Numbered from the stretch's first letter, positions 36,008 through 48,797 are shown. The stretch is DNA of 64,000 nucleotides from Acanthacorydalis orientalis (GCA_034766995.1 CM068317.1:27872501-27936500); one strand, 5' to 3'. Notes: a model not told the origin generated them from the sequence alone. Program-made: numbers and translations.

Positions 36008-36266
36008 CTTGAAAGTGTATAGTGGTGGACCCATATTTCATCCACGCTGAAGAATCATCGCAAAATCGTCTGCTCATTTTCTTCCATTTTTGTGGTAACT
36101 GCTATAAATATCACTTCAAACATTTGTACAACGTGAATAACGAGCCACTTTTAGCTGAAATTTCGCCTATGCTAGTTCCTCAAGTGACACTTTATAGCCA
36201 TGACCTTACCAAATGAATTGTGGTGCCACATCGTAGAAATTTACCAAGCTTATCAAACAATCCACG
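36008..36266 (-). mobile_element. second mariner type, 5' part (partial copy B)
   Basis: The right end carries the inverted terminal repeat (inverted reading CGTGGATTGTTTGATAAGC) next to TATA. On the minus strand the leader is followed by MEENEQTILR, the first-Asp block FFSVDEIWVHHYT, and then a break. The stretch overlaps in content with the start of copy A, so the first-Asp region is present twice with about 100 bp of unrelated AT-rich sequence between (35908-36007). Either two truncated copies lie head to tail or one copy was rearranged. Confidence 0.7.
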
Positions 36267-37947
36267 TATATTATAATCTTAATGTAAAATTATTTAATGA
36301 ATAGCTTCAGGAAAAGCTGACTAAATGTAAATGTCGATAGTGCTTAGATAATATAGAACATTATAAATTACATTTTCTCAAATTAAATTAACTAGACGCA
36401 AAGCACGTAACATTTATAGATTGGATATTTTGTAACGGAAATAATCCATAATGAGAATTATGTAAATCGTAAGAAATATTACCACGAAAACTATGAGTTT
36501 CAGAGAATTTTGAAAGGATTGTTTGATTGATTGAACTCGTTTAAATAATTTGAAAGTCATTATTCAGGAATGATTATCATTAAGGTTTTAGGTTTCTGCT
36601 ATGTACTTATATATGAAATTTGTAATTATTCAAAATATTTCTATCGAGATATACCACAAACATGTACTCTCAATTTAACAGAAGACATTTGATAAAAAAA
36701 GGATGCAAATTCTCTTCAAATAAAACAATTTTAGTAAATATTTTCATTTCGCAAATCACCAATTTAAAGTGAGAGAAATTATTGTTACTCCAGGAAAAAA
36801 ATCATAAACTATGTTACATACTAATCAGTTTACTTATTAGTCTTAATGAAAAATAAAATATAGGTAATAATTCTTCTTTAAATTATTATTTTCGTGTAAA
36901 AAAAAGAGCCATTATTTTGATAAAGTTATAAATCAAACGTGTAATAATTAATCATATATTTAATCAAATTAAAATTCTTCAACTCCTCTTTTTTGATTTT
37001 ATATAAAACATTACATTTGCCAAAAAATTCGTACGTGTGTACACATAAAGTATACAAGAACATAAATCATATTGCATTACAATTTTATTCCAACCAAGCA
37101 GAATAGAGTTCAAAAGTTATAATTAAGACGAGTTATTTTTGTAAGCAGGAGATACTATTTTTAACAACAACAACGTGCAATATTATATTTATTTCAACAT
37201 TCCACTGTCACACATTTATCTTAAAAGTTACGCTTATGTTGCACTATTATAAATAATACTACTGCATCGCATGTTCTACATGAGTTACTATTTTGAACTG
37301 GTTCCAAAATCATTCCATGTCAACTGTGTACTTTATTACGATTTTTATCGTTGGAATATGTTTAATAATATTGACATTGAATTATGACTTAAATAAAACA
37401 CATTCCCACAGACACGTGTATATATTTTATTTACCTTATTTCTTTATATTAAAAGGAAGTCTTGAATAATTTTCCGAACATATTTGTAGCATAATAATCT
37501 ATACATAATAATAACTATTATACTAAAAAGTTTTAAAAAAACGTTCAAATTGGTTATGTACGAGTATATCTTAATATTAATTGATTTTCTAGTTTAACAA
37601 AAAAATAAGTTTATTTGCTTGCAATAAACATAAAAAATATTTGTAGATTTTTGTCAGACGACTAGATTTTTTTGAGAAGTCTAAAGGTCAAATGAAATAA
37701 TTATAAAAAGTTTGGTATGCTTTTTACTTTTTCCAAAAAATCTTTATAACGTATTGTATCTTTCTAACAAGATAAAACAGTTACTACAAAAACAACGTTT
37801 TTTTTATGAAAACTCATAACAATTAATCAGTATCTATTTTGAGATATAAATGTGCATTTTCATGATTCCAGGTATCATTATTGAAAACAATTCTTTGTAA
37901 ATACAATTCGAAATAATGTTATTTTCATTGAAAAAGATAAGATTAGT

Positions 37948-37948
<1 letters not shown>
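36267..37948. other. AT-rich spacer, nothing recognised
   Basis: Dense stops on both strands and no transposon ends or exon-like patches seen. Confidence 0.55.
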
Positions 37949-38025
<77 letters not shown>

Positions 38026-38027
38026 CG
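37949..38027. repeat. (TA)n microsatellite
   Basis: Pure TA run of about 70 bp ending in GTATATAC. Confidence 0.97.
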
Positions 38028-38813
38028 AAGAATTATATAAATAACTGTATTTTCCCAGAATTGTTTTTGAAGAATTTTCCGACTACGAATGTCATTGTAA
38101 ATGAAGTGAAAAATGTACATAAGAGTATAAAAATAGAAAATAATCAAATGTTGGATTGTTTGATAAAGTATGTTTAGGCATTCTAACAATTTCACATATG
38201 AATTTAACTATAAAAACAAACTATAATTGTATGTGCTAATTTTCCATTGGGTGTTTTTTAGAATTAAACATTTGATAGTTTTTGTAAATACTATTTTTTT
38301 AAACTATTGGTTACTTATTTATTATAAATCAAGTTCGATAAACGTCTTTTAATTTTGGTTATTAACAGACTTTAAAGGATGTTTTCAATTTTTTTCTAAT
38401 AATAATTTTTCAGTCATAAATTTGTCATTAAATTATGTAATATTAAGTGTAAAGTTAATAAACATATAATTTTTTGAACTTATCCTTGTGATCAATTTGA
38501 TGCATTGTCGTCGGTTTTGAGTCTTCTTCATCGAGTGTGAAATTTACTTAAGTATTTATTATCTATTACTGGTTTTAATACGTGTAATATTTTGATATAT
38601 ATTTGAAAAATTAAATCTACTTGTTATCTCATCTATAGAAGATGCCACACGAACTGAAACAAATTCGTATAAGACAAAAACTCAAGTGGTCAACATAGAA
38701 TGAGACTACCACGGTAATGTAGAGGTAATATTTTAAGTAAGAATAAATCTGTTTTTCAAATACAAAATTTATATTTCTTCTGAATCAATATTCTATTTAA
38801 TTAAAGATAAATT
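38028..38813. other. AT-rich spacer, nothing recognised
   Basis: No frames beyond chance length outside the TA array, and no repeats. Confidence 0.55.
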
Positions 38814-38838
38814 ATATATATATATATATATATATGTA

Positions 38839-39266
<428 letters not shown>

Positions 39267-40284
39267 CAGTCTATTTTAAATGCAAATGTTTTTTAAGTTT
39301 GTACAGGGATTAAAGGGTCAAAAAAATCAAAGAAAAATATTTTTATTCATTCTTATAATTTATTTATATTCAGTTTTAGAGTATAGCAATTTAAAGTTCT
39401 TATTTTATATTTATATAATGACAAATCAGACTTTTAAGTAAAATAATAAATCCTACTTTGTGTAAAATAATGTAAATAAATCATATCAGTGATAAGAGGA
39501 AATAAAACATTCTGTGACTTTCTGTTCTGTACGAATTCTAAAAAAAGGCAAATATGTGTTCTATTTTTCCATAAGTGGTTGAACTTTTCATCATTCTAGA
39601 ACCTTCGTTAAAAATTTACCTGTAGATGACAAAAATCCAAACTGGCCATAGATAAAACAAAATCATATGTATTCTACAAAATTCATCCAAAAAAATAAAC
39701 AACAAATACACAAAAAAACAACACTATATAGTCTTGTATATCCTTAATGAATTATCAGAAATTAATTTTTTGTATATATTTTTTTATTAGTTGTTCATTT
39801 TATTAGTTATCATTAGCCCTTTTGATACAACTATATCTTTCTCCACTATCGATAACACCATACAGAAACACCATATTCTCTAATCGCAAATATGCTGTTA
39901 CTGTACGGATCTGTTACGAACCTGATGCTACACTACACACATAAAGAAATAAATAATGAAAGGAAATGAATAATGAAATTAAAACATCAGAATAAAAGTA
40001 CATACCATCAGATACTTTGGTGAAATAAAATCTCATGTTATCTCTAATTCTATTGTCGAAACATTACTTTAACACTAATCCTCATATCGTTATGGTCAGA
40101 GTGGTCGTGACAAAAAACAAAATAATTACAAAACAAATGAAATCGGTTGAGACGAAGATAACACGCTATGATATGTTCGGCTGAAGTTGTGAATCAATGT
40201 AAAGTTTTAACGCGTGACTGTAGTTCCTTATAGTACTGAAAGGATTAAATTTATATACAAATTTTAGGAATAAAATACGGCGGA
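39267..40284. other. AT-rich spacer, nothing recognised
   Basis: No frames, transposon ends or hairpins of note. Confidence 0.55.
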
Positions 40285-40334
40285 TTTTGTATATATATTA
40301 TACATATATGTGTATATATATATATATATACATA

Positions 40335-40415
<81 letters not shown>
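40285..40415. repeat. compound (TA)n array
   Basis: TA blocks with ACATAGACATA and TACATA interruptions. Confidence 0.97.
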
Positions 40416-40417
<2 letters not shown>

Positions 40418-41561
40418 AAACTGAAGAAATAAAATATAACTCACACAAGACCAAATCATACAGTTTTAGTTGACATTTATATCTTTCATACTTTCATTCA
40501 TCTTTTCTTCAGACTGAGCCAAGTTTACGTCAGAAAAATATTAATATTCATGTAACGTAACCGAATATGCCATGCCGTCGTTGTATGATATTATCTGTTT
40601 TCTATCAAATAATCAGACGAAAAATGTCAAACTTTAATAGGATTAAATATTAAAAACAAATCTTTGTCAATTTCAAAATATCGAGTCGATTTTTAAACTT
40701 ATATGTACGTTTTTCATCCGACGACGTGAATTGATTTTACCAAATGTATTGATATTTTTTTAATTTAAAAGTTAAATAAATCAACTTATAATTTACTTAA
40801 ATTTTTGTGGCCATGCGGTTAATATAATCACAAATTCATATTATTTCTTATTATCCCTTTAATAATACGACGGAACGAAGTTGATTTTTATATTACTTGA
40901 ATTATCTATAATTTAATAATAAATTTCTATGTTTATTAAACTACATAACTTCTCATCAGTTAACAGTTCAAGTTTGGCATAGACTCGTGCACAAGTGGTC
41001 ATCTGAATAGAATAAATATTTACATCATAATTAACGTTGTTATACTTGTTATTTATTTTTCATTTCATTTATATTATTTTGAAATAATTGTATACAAATA
41101 TTATATAAATTTTGTATATTTATTATATTCATTTTATTCCGAAATACCTTAACAGTAAGTTTCATTTGTCAAACAAACAAACTTAAGCAAGAAGAGTCAA
41201 CAAGTTTCTATTATGTTAGATATAAGCATGACTTTTGTAATTTTATAGATATGTCAAATGTTATAGAAATGTATCTATGGTATTTTTGTTGATATAAATT
41301 TTTCAAGTATTTATCTAATCATTTTTTCATTTATTTTTCTTTTTGTGTACCTTTGCAACGATGTTTATTACAATAAAGTACATAGCACTACGATAAAATA
41401 CGCAAATATACAACTAAAGAGGAAAACCAATGCTGTTTATTAAACAATATTAAATGTCAAAAATAGTAATTCATGTAGAAAATATGATGTAGTAATACTC
41501 GAATCATCGTCTTGAAAAAGTTTGTTTCAGATCCGAAAGTAGTCATAAAATAATACTTTAA
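40416..41561. other. AT-rich spacer, nothing recognised
   Basis: Stop-dense sequence up to the TTAA that begins the next element. Confidence 0.55.
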
Positions 41562-42370
41562 TCCATTCGGGACGAAAGAATTCTTATAAGATGATCCTCA
41601 GGAGTAAAAAAAAAATTTTGTTTATGTTGAAAATGTAAGAAAGGGGAAATGTTTGAAAGATGAGAAATTAAGATTATAGACATTTTTTGTACAAGTCAGA
41701 TAATGACACACCGTGTGTGTCATTGGTTCTTCAGCATTTTTATATTATGAAGAATCGATTATAAACCGTATGTGTCGTACACATAAAAAAAAAGAAAAAA
41801 AAACTAACTAAAGTAGAAAACAACATTTATTTCCAAAATATTAAATAAACATTTTTTCTAAATCACTATCTCATGTCCATCCTTCAATATCTTCATTATG
41901 TTTCAAAGACTCAACTGTATTTTGAATTTTAAATCTATTTTTACTTTCATCATCACTTTCGTAATCAGTTTCTTTACTTGTTTCACTAAATTCATTATCG
42001 TTTATTTCTGAAATTTATATTTGTATCGTCTTCACATTCCATATCACTATTTTCTATAATCATTTTTCGACTTTTTTCCGATTACTTTGAAACAAAAAAT
42101 CATCACTTTCATCATCATTGTTCATTTTTTGTAGTCCCGACAGTCCTGGTCGCGAGTTAGTCATTTTTGGGTCTTAGCTTGAAACCAGTTCAAATTTTAT
42201 TTTTTACACACTTAACTTTTATTTTATTTAAAAACGACCTTATCTCCACGGCTAGTTCTTTACTACTAACTGATAATATAAATTCATGATCATGACACAC
42301 ACGGTGTGTCATCCATCTTTTTGGTTAAGTGCTGTATTACACACCTGATGTGTAATGTGTCTCGAATGGG
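41562..42370 (-). mobile_element. piggyBac-like element with transposase N-terminal remnant
   Basis: TTAA lies directly outside both ends (41558-41561 and 42371-42374). The left end TCCATTCGGGAC and the inverted right end CCCATTCGAGAC give 12-bp inverted repeats. Palindromic subterminal motifs occur at both sides (GACACACCGTGTGTGTC near 41705 and GACACACACGGTGTGTC near 42295). On the minus strand, starting near 42163, MTNSRPGLSGLQKMNN is followed by very acidic Asp/Ser/Glu stretches (NDDESDDFLFQSN, ETDYESDDESKN). That layout fits piggyBac transposase N-termini. The catalytic domain is absent, and stops break the remnant. At 809 bp it is an internal deletion derivative. Confidence 0.75.
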
Positions 42371-42374
42371 TTAA

Positions 42375-43199
42375 GACAGTTTCAACGGAACTAAACCAAA
42401 TAGAAAGTCCATCAATCCGATGAAAGGTTTTTGAACAAATAATTATAATTTTCTACTACTACAAATATTTTTTTTATATATGATACAAATAATTATAATT
42501 CTACTCGCTTTGATCGCCGACAAACGGGGAGAGACCTCCATTTCGCTATCGCTCGTTCCCCCTTGAAGACACATTATTAGATAAATTAACCAATCAGAAC
42601 GAAGACTTAATCGTAAACAAACCTGATTAGTCAATCAGAACATGAATAAAAGTCATCATCTCAGAGGAGTACCAATTTTTTTTATAGAGAGATAATATAA
42701 ATAATGGTATAAAGTTCTGAAAGAAGAAAAATAAATGTAATTGAATCGTAGATTAAGAATGGGATATAATTTTTATTTACATTTATTTGCATTTAGCATT
42801 AAAACACTTAATATTTCATAAAATATATTTAATAATTTTTAACTGAGCACCATTCGGATTATTTAAATAAAAATTAGTATTATAAAGGAAAAAATATAAA
42901 CTTTCTGAAATTCGAATGACGATCGTATAAAATTGCTGAATAACGTTTATTATGTAGTACTCATTGAAATATCAAAAAGCGGTACACATTTGTACAAAAA
43001 AAGTTTTTTTATTACCATCGTTACGTTCGTATATCATAAAGAACATCCAATTACACAAATATGCAGTTATAAATTTTTCCATATTAACAATATGTGTTTT
43101 CTGTGCAAAACAGAGAAGTAAATAAAAAAGAGTAACTATTAAAAATGCTCACACGAATAGGTTTCATATATGTGTGTGTGTGTGTGTTAAAAAAGAGCA
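42375..43199. other. AT-rich spacer, nothing firm
   Basis: Includes a mild GC patch at 42500-42650 and a (TG)n run at 43171-43188. Frames at 42443-42634 and 42933-43121 show no domain. Confidence 0.45.
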
Positions 43200-43600
43200 A
43201 TGTACATAAATTTAAAAAGTACACTTAATCGTTCATTCATGAACTGATGCAAAACGTACTGGCTCTGTTGTCGACATGTCAGCTCTGTTGCGAAAACGTC
43301 CTGGTTGGCCAGTCGACCGGACGACTTCCTGAAAGTGTGGGTAACGTTTAAGTTCACCGACACACAATTCGACAGCACAACAAAAGAGCGCTCCGCTGAT
43401 ATACCGAATCAAAGCGCCAGTGGAATTTTTAATTTCATTCGTTTTTGACAGTCGAAAAACGTTTGCATACCGAATCAGTGCCCACTGCGACGAATTAAAA
43501 ATATTCTAGAACGATCGTATTTGTTTTCTTTTTTTTTTTGTTTGTTTCGAATCGCCGCCATAAAAGTGTGTTAATGAAAGCTTTCGCTGTTCATTAAAAT
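43200..43600. promoter_or_regulatory. CpG-rich stretch, possible promoter or 5' region
   Basis: CpG-rich non-repetitive sequence (for example GTCGACCGGACGACTTCC near 43310 and GAATCGCCGCCATAAAAG near 43550) between AT-rich flanks. A 63-codon minus-strand frame (43378 to 43187) crosses it without recognisable features. No TATA/initiator pair or long exon is evident. It resembles the island at 28.3 kb in composition but not in sequence. Confidence 0.3.
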
Positions 43601-43814
43601 TCGATTTATTATTTACGATCCAGTGTGATTTATCATTTATTTTATTTGTATCTATTAATCGAGGTTGATCGTTTGATTGGTTTACGGGGGCATTGATGGT
43701 ATTTAAATTCTATTCGAAAACGCTTATATTGATTCAACGTTGATTGCTTTTTCAAAGCACTGTGAAATTGTATTAGAGTCCAACGTCATTACAAAAAAGG
43801 AAAATCTATTAACA

Positions 43815-43818
<4 letters not shown>

Positions 43819-43856
<38 letters not shown>

Positions 43857-43880
43857 CTGTGTGTGTGTGCATGTGTTTGT
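43819..43880. repeat. (TA)n followed by (TG)n
   Basis: About 33 bp TA, then GTATCTGTGTGTGTGTGC. Confidence 0.96.
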
Positions 43881-44110
43881 AAAAAGAAAAATACTTAATT
43901 AATGTGTTCTATTCCTTTTTACCTGTTTAAGAAGAAAATAAATCTTCTTAAAATCATATCAACGATCTCAGATAATACAGAACCATACGAAGCACAGAAA
44001 AATTGATTATTGAATACCAAGAAAAGTAGATGAAATTATAGTGGAAAAGAAAATAAACTGAAGTTACTGATACATTAAAAGAGCAGAGTGAAAAGAAATG
44101 GGACATTAAT

Positions 44111-44249
<139 letters not shown>

Positions 44250-44454
44250 CAAGAATAAAAATTGCGAAGTGGGAATTAAAAATATAAAGACCTAAGTCCA
44301 GTGGGTAAATGAAATAAAGACATTAGAAAATATAGAAAGTGGAAGAAAAAAAGGAAATGAACCATTAAATTAGAAAAACTAGATTTGGTCGCTTGATATT
44401 ATATTGTCAAAGGCTGAAGAAGTTAACGATGAATATATATATATATATACCTAA

Positions 44455-45078
44455 CCCTCAGTTTACACGGTAGATTGGTTTCCAAAAAGTATTGTGAAAA
44501 TCGAAACGTGCAATTCGAGTCCACATCTCATATTTAAAATAAGGAATAGGTTTTACAAATCAGTAACGAAACAATATTATTTATTTTTAATAAAATTAGA
44601 AAATATATTTTACACATGAATTCAGAAAATATTAAAAACAAATAAAAAAAATGTTAATTCTGTATCATCTTCACTTATTAATTTTATCTTCACTTCTCTT
44701 GTATTCACATTTTCACTTTTTTAATTCATTTTCCAAAGACATTACAGACATTAAGACATTTCCAAAGACATTTTTTACTTCAGTTCAGAAGAAAAAATGT
44801 GAAGATGAGAGTTTCTATTATCATCAGGATGCAAGGAAACAAGAAACTCTTTACAGTGGTGTTTGATTATTATTCAATACAATAGTGTAAATGGAGAAAT
44901 TTCATAAATGTTTTTTTAAAACATTTAGTATTTTGAACGAAAGTGTTTTAAAACAATGTTTTTTGAATTCTATGACAGTGTTAAATTGAAATAGTGTCGT
45001 GTAAATGGAAGTTTTTCCGCATTCGTCCAACCGTGTTAAACCGCAACCATCCAATTCGACTACTGTGTAAATTGAGGG
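44455..45078. mobile_element. non-autonomous piggyBac-like element
   Basis: The left end CCCTCAGTTTACACGGTAG and the inverted right end CCCTCAATTTACACAGTAG are 19-bp inverted repeats with two mismatches. TTAA follows the right end (45079-45082) and CTAA precedes the left end (44451-44454), a one-base decay of the expected duplication. The left flank is a TA array. The 71-codon frame at 44651-44866 inside it has no transposase features. The terminal sequence differs from that of the element at 41562-42370, so this is another family. Confidence 0.75.
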
Positions 45079-45350
45079 TTAAGTGTATGTATATAAGAAG
45101 ACTTAGTCATGTTTATTTATATGGATTTCTTATAAAAAATAATTTTATTACTTCTGTCTTCTTTATGGATCTATGACGATCTGAATGCATCCGTAATGCA
45201 TAACTGCCTGAAAAAAATTCTTTTCTTCAACTAGAAGTATTTTTTATTTAAAAGGCATCCAAATAGGTTTAAAATAAAATATGAAACTGATCAATTTATA
45301 ACTAACACTTTTTAATTTGTAAATGAACAATTTTGTTATCAAGTAATTTA

Positions 45351-45352
45351 TA

Positions 45353-45390
<38 letters not shown>
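45351..45390. repeat. (TA)n microsatellite
   Basis: TA run of about 38 bp with one GTA interruption. Confidence 0.96.
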
Positions 45391-45392
<2 letters not shown>

Positions 45393-46069
45393 ATCAATTT
45401 ATTTTTAAATTCAGAGGCACAGTTTGTAAATAACTATTCAACACTCGTTATAACTTTATGACAGATTTATATTTCCCACTGCTTTAAGAACAGGAAATAC
45501 TTTTTTAAGATATAGACCGTGTAAAAGCAATTTTCTCGAAAGTAATTTCCGTTTCACAACAAGGTCTTAATATATTCCATTCACATCCCCAACTTGTTTA
45601 ACTTTTGTTAACTCTTTGCACATGTTAACATGCGTATAAAATTATCTAACCAACTGTCACATTTTAATCTATTCATCGAGTGTTTTGGTTTTCCGTGTAA
45701 AGATAAACTGACGATTTCAGGCCGACGAGCCGAGTCGCACATAACCAACCAATTATACGTTCTTGTAGAGAATACAAGCCCGAGGATACACACAAGAAAA
45801 TGGGGCAATTATAGACGTAGGTGCTGCCACTAATGTAATCTAATGTAACTTAACTCGAGGCGATGTACACCCGCCTATGTACAGACTACAAACTATCTTA
45901 CATAATGTACACTTTATAACAGCTACGAAAATTCGTCCCCGTTTTAGAATCGACGCCGACATTGTGAAAGATGCGAAACAGCTAACCGGTTTCAGCTAGT
46001 TGTTCATCGCAACTAACGACGTCGATTTTATCTATGGAATAACTTCTTGTACGCAGTAAGAACTGAATT
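45391..46069. other. less AT-rich stretch upstream of the signal-peptide frame
   Basis: From about 45700 the sequence becomes richer in G+C and CpG (for example GGCCGACGAGCCGAGTCG at 45720-45737 and AATCGACGCCGACATTG near 45951). It contains no convincing frame. It could be the promoter and 5' untranslated region of the frame at 46070; a TTTATAAC motif is at about 45912. Confidence 0.25.
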
Positions 46070-46207
46070 ATGGAGACATCGGTGTATCGTGCGCTAATAT
46101 TGTTTTTGCTCTATTGTACTTTACTTACGTATTGTTCGGAAACTTCTATTGAAATTATCTCTTCATTTAAATATCATCCATTTTCGTTCGGTGTAATTGA
46201 AAGGTAG
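46070..46207 (+). CDS. 45-codon frame with signal peptide, candidate first exon
   Basis: The ATG at 46070 (context GAATTATGG) starts METSVYRALILFLLYCTLL, a textbook signal peptide: short polar start, about 12 hydrophobic residues, then a small-residue region near TYCSE for cleavage. About 22 further codons (ETSIEIISSFKYHPFSFG and on) follow before TAG at 46205-46207. AAAG|GTAGAG at 46200-46209 is a splice-donor-like site just before the stop, so this may be the first coding exon of a secreted or membrane protein. Upstream sequence is CpG-richer, as expected for a 5' end. I recognise no family and cannot place a second exon; chance origin remains possible. Confidence 0.35.
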   Translation: METSVYRALILFLLYCTLLTYCSETSIEIISSFKYHPFSFGVIER

Positions 46208-46510
46208 AGAGAAATATTACCACACTTACTGAAATGATAATGGATCCATAATTGTATCATATGTGATATATAAGAATAGTGTGTATTGCCATCATATGTA
46301 AATCACAATAATTATCAGAAAATGTGTATAGAAACATAATTTATCACAAAGATTGTTAATTATTTCATTTTATATTATTAATAACTATATTAATCAATAA
46401 TAAATAAGTATCTGAAATGCTTATTATTGAAATTGGATTAAATTCGTAAGGGTACATGTTAATTTGAATTTTAATTCTATTAAATTTCTCGCAATATTCC
46501 TAAAAAAAAA

Positions 46511-46580
46511 CCTATTTAAATATTTCCTATTATTTAAATATTTCCTATTATTTAAATATTCACTTCCTATTTAAATATTT
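46511..46580. repeat. 18-bp tandem repeat
   Basis: CCTATTATTTAAATATTT-type units repeat with an 18-bp period for about four imperfect copies. Confidence 0.85.
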
Positions 46581-47000
46581 TTAAACAAAAATAATATTAA
46601 TTAATTTTATTGGTTTATAAGCAAGAATTGATATATGAAAAAATGGTATATAGGGAGATATATTTAAGAGTTTTATATGATTTTATCCAAGTATTTCAAT
46701 TATTTATAATTTATTTTCAAGTACTGAATTATTGCATTTCTTTAAAGCCAGGGAGCTCTGTTTCTACTGGCTACGTTCGCCTTAGTTAAGTATTAAGAAC
46801 TTTTTAATAAAAAATGAAAAACGAAATACAGATAGTATGTAATGAAATTTATTTTTTGATTTTAAACGATTAGACGACAAACAAAAACATACATCTTAAA
46901 ATTGCATTTATGATGTTTATTCAAACTTTAATAATTCTAAAGTTCATTTTAATAACTAACGTTGATTGATTTCTCAACAATCTATCTATATATATATATA

Positions 47001-47760
47001 CATGAGAGTCGTTTGAAAAATTTGGTAAATTTATATGATATGGCGTTACTATTCATTTGGTAACGTCATGGATATCAAGTGTCACTTTTCAAATTAGTAT
47101 AGGTGAAATTTCCGCCAGAAGTGACGCATTATTTACGTTCTACAGATGTTTGAAGCGAGCATTATAGCAATTTCCGAAAAAATGGAAAAAAACGAGCAGA
47201 ACTTCTTGCGTCGATTCCTCATCATGGATGAAACATGGATCCACTTGTTCACACCTGATTGAAAGCAGCAGTCAATGTACTGGAGGACGAATGGTGAAAG
47301 TGCGCCGAAGAAGACAAATACCGTTTTCTCAGCTCAGAAGGTGATGGCCGCTGTTTTTTAGGATTCCCAAGAAATCATCCTGATCAGCTACTTAACGAAG
47401 CGAAAAACGATAACAGGAGCCTATTACGCAATATTATTGGACCGTTTGAAACAGGAGCTGGAACAAAAACGGTCAAGATTTGCGCACAAAAAAGTGCTCT
47501 TTCACCAGGACAACGCGTCGTCCCGCAAATTGAATGTTGCAATAGCAAAATTGCACGAATTAGGCTTCAACTTGATTCCTCATCCACTCTATTCTCCAGA
47601 CTCGGCCCCTTGCGTCTTCTTTCTCTTCTCAAACTGGAAAATTTGGCTCGCTGGACCAAGTGTATAGCTCTTAATGGTGACTATGTTGAGAAATAAAATC
47701 GTGTTTTTCCAATAAACGATGTTTAACTTGTTTTTTACTATACTTATCAAATGATCCATG
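47001..47760 (+). mobile_element. second mariner type, deleted copy inside a TA array
   Basis: The left end CATGAGAGTCGTTTGAAAAA and the inverted right end CATGGATCATTTGATAAGTA are bordered directly by TA repeats (46983-47000 and 47761 onward). The reading is leader, MEKNEQNFLRRFLIMDETWI (first Asp), a stop, then PKKTNTVFSAQKVMAAVF, a stop, and ISYLTKRKTITGAYYAILLD. It continues with VLFHQDNASSRKLNVAIAKL (second Asp) and HPLYSPDSAPCVFFLFSN, where the third catalytic Asp is Val. The N-terminal DNA-binding region (some 160 residues in complete relatives) is missing at the MEKNEQ/LRRF junction. The conserved motifs place it with irritans-type mariners. Confidence 0.85.
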
Positions 47761-47822
47761 TATATATATATATATATATATATATATCTATATATTGTAG
47801 ATGTGTATATGTATGTATGTAT
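47761..47822. repeat. (TA)n array, right flank of mariner
   Basis: TA run with a TCTATATATTGTAG interruption and TATG units at the end. Confidence 0.95.
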
Positions 47823-48425
47823 ATATTTTAGATATAACTTCCGTCTGTCAATGTATTGATTAGATTTCATAAATAAATTATTAAAAATTAAATTATTCTT
47901 AAGGAATTCTGGCTTTTTTAATTATTATTGTTTAAAAAGGAAATATTTAAACTACATATTGATGAAATAATCATATGTATTAAGAATACATCTTCTCAGT
48001 AATATATTTATTGTGTAGTGTCAGAATTGAGGAGTTTGGACAATAAAATCAAATATTGAAAATGATTATAATTACATTTTATCAAAAGCACATGTATTTC
48101 ACAGAGATATACAACATGGTAGTTTCAAACATCTCTCTGGTGTCGCATTTTTTAAATTTTCTAATGCTACTACGTTTATAACGTCCTATGAGCAGCAATT
48201 GACTTAAAAATATGACCTTGATCAGTGATATAACAACCAAGAGTTTTTTACTGCATTGTAACTGAATTGATACATGACTGGTATGTTGAAAAGCATCACT
48301 GACTGTATTAATAAATCACTTACAGAGAAATAAAACAACACTAACATGTGTGAATATACCTTTAATTCTCACAAGCAAATGTGGTTTTAATCATATAATA
48401 AATTAATTAATTTACAAAAAAAATA

Positions 48426-48427
48426 TT

Positions 48428-48461
<34 letters not shown>

Positions 48462-48737
48462 AAGTTATATTAGAGCTTGTATCGATTAAATGCAGAATAT
48501 AATAAAGTCAAATACAAACGACGACACCTTCGAAATACAACAATCTTTTCAACAGGTTTTAAATGTACACGCACTGAATAAGTGAGCTAATGAGATGGGG
48601 CATTAGCGACCTAGTCCCAGGAAATTATTGGCTTCCGCTGTTATTTCGGGTGCCGCTAATTGGCTCCGACGTTATGAAAAAAAGAAGATTGCATTGTATG
48701 AACTGACTAGGCATAATGTGGACATGTTATTACATTT

Positions 48738-48797
<60 letters not shown>

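Noticed and set aside
44651..44866. 71-codon frame MLILYHLHLL...
   Set aside because: It lies within the TTAA-flanked element at 44455-45078 and has no transposase features.
45608..45833. Overlapping open frames of about 66 codons on both strands
   Set aside because: Both strands are open over the same CpG-richer stretch, neither shows a domain, and the region reads better as possible upstream sequence of the frame at 46070.
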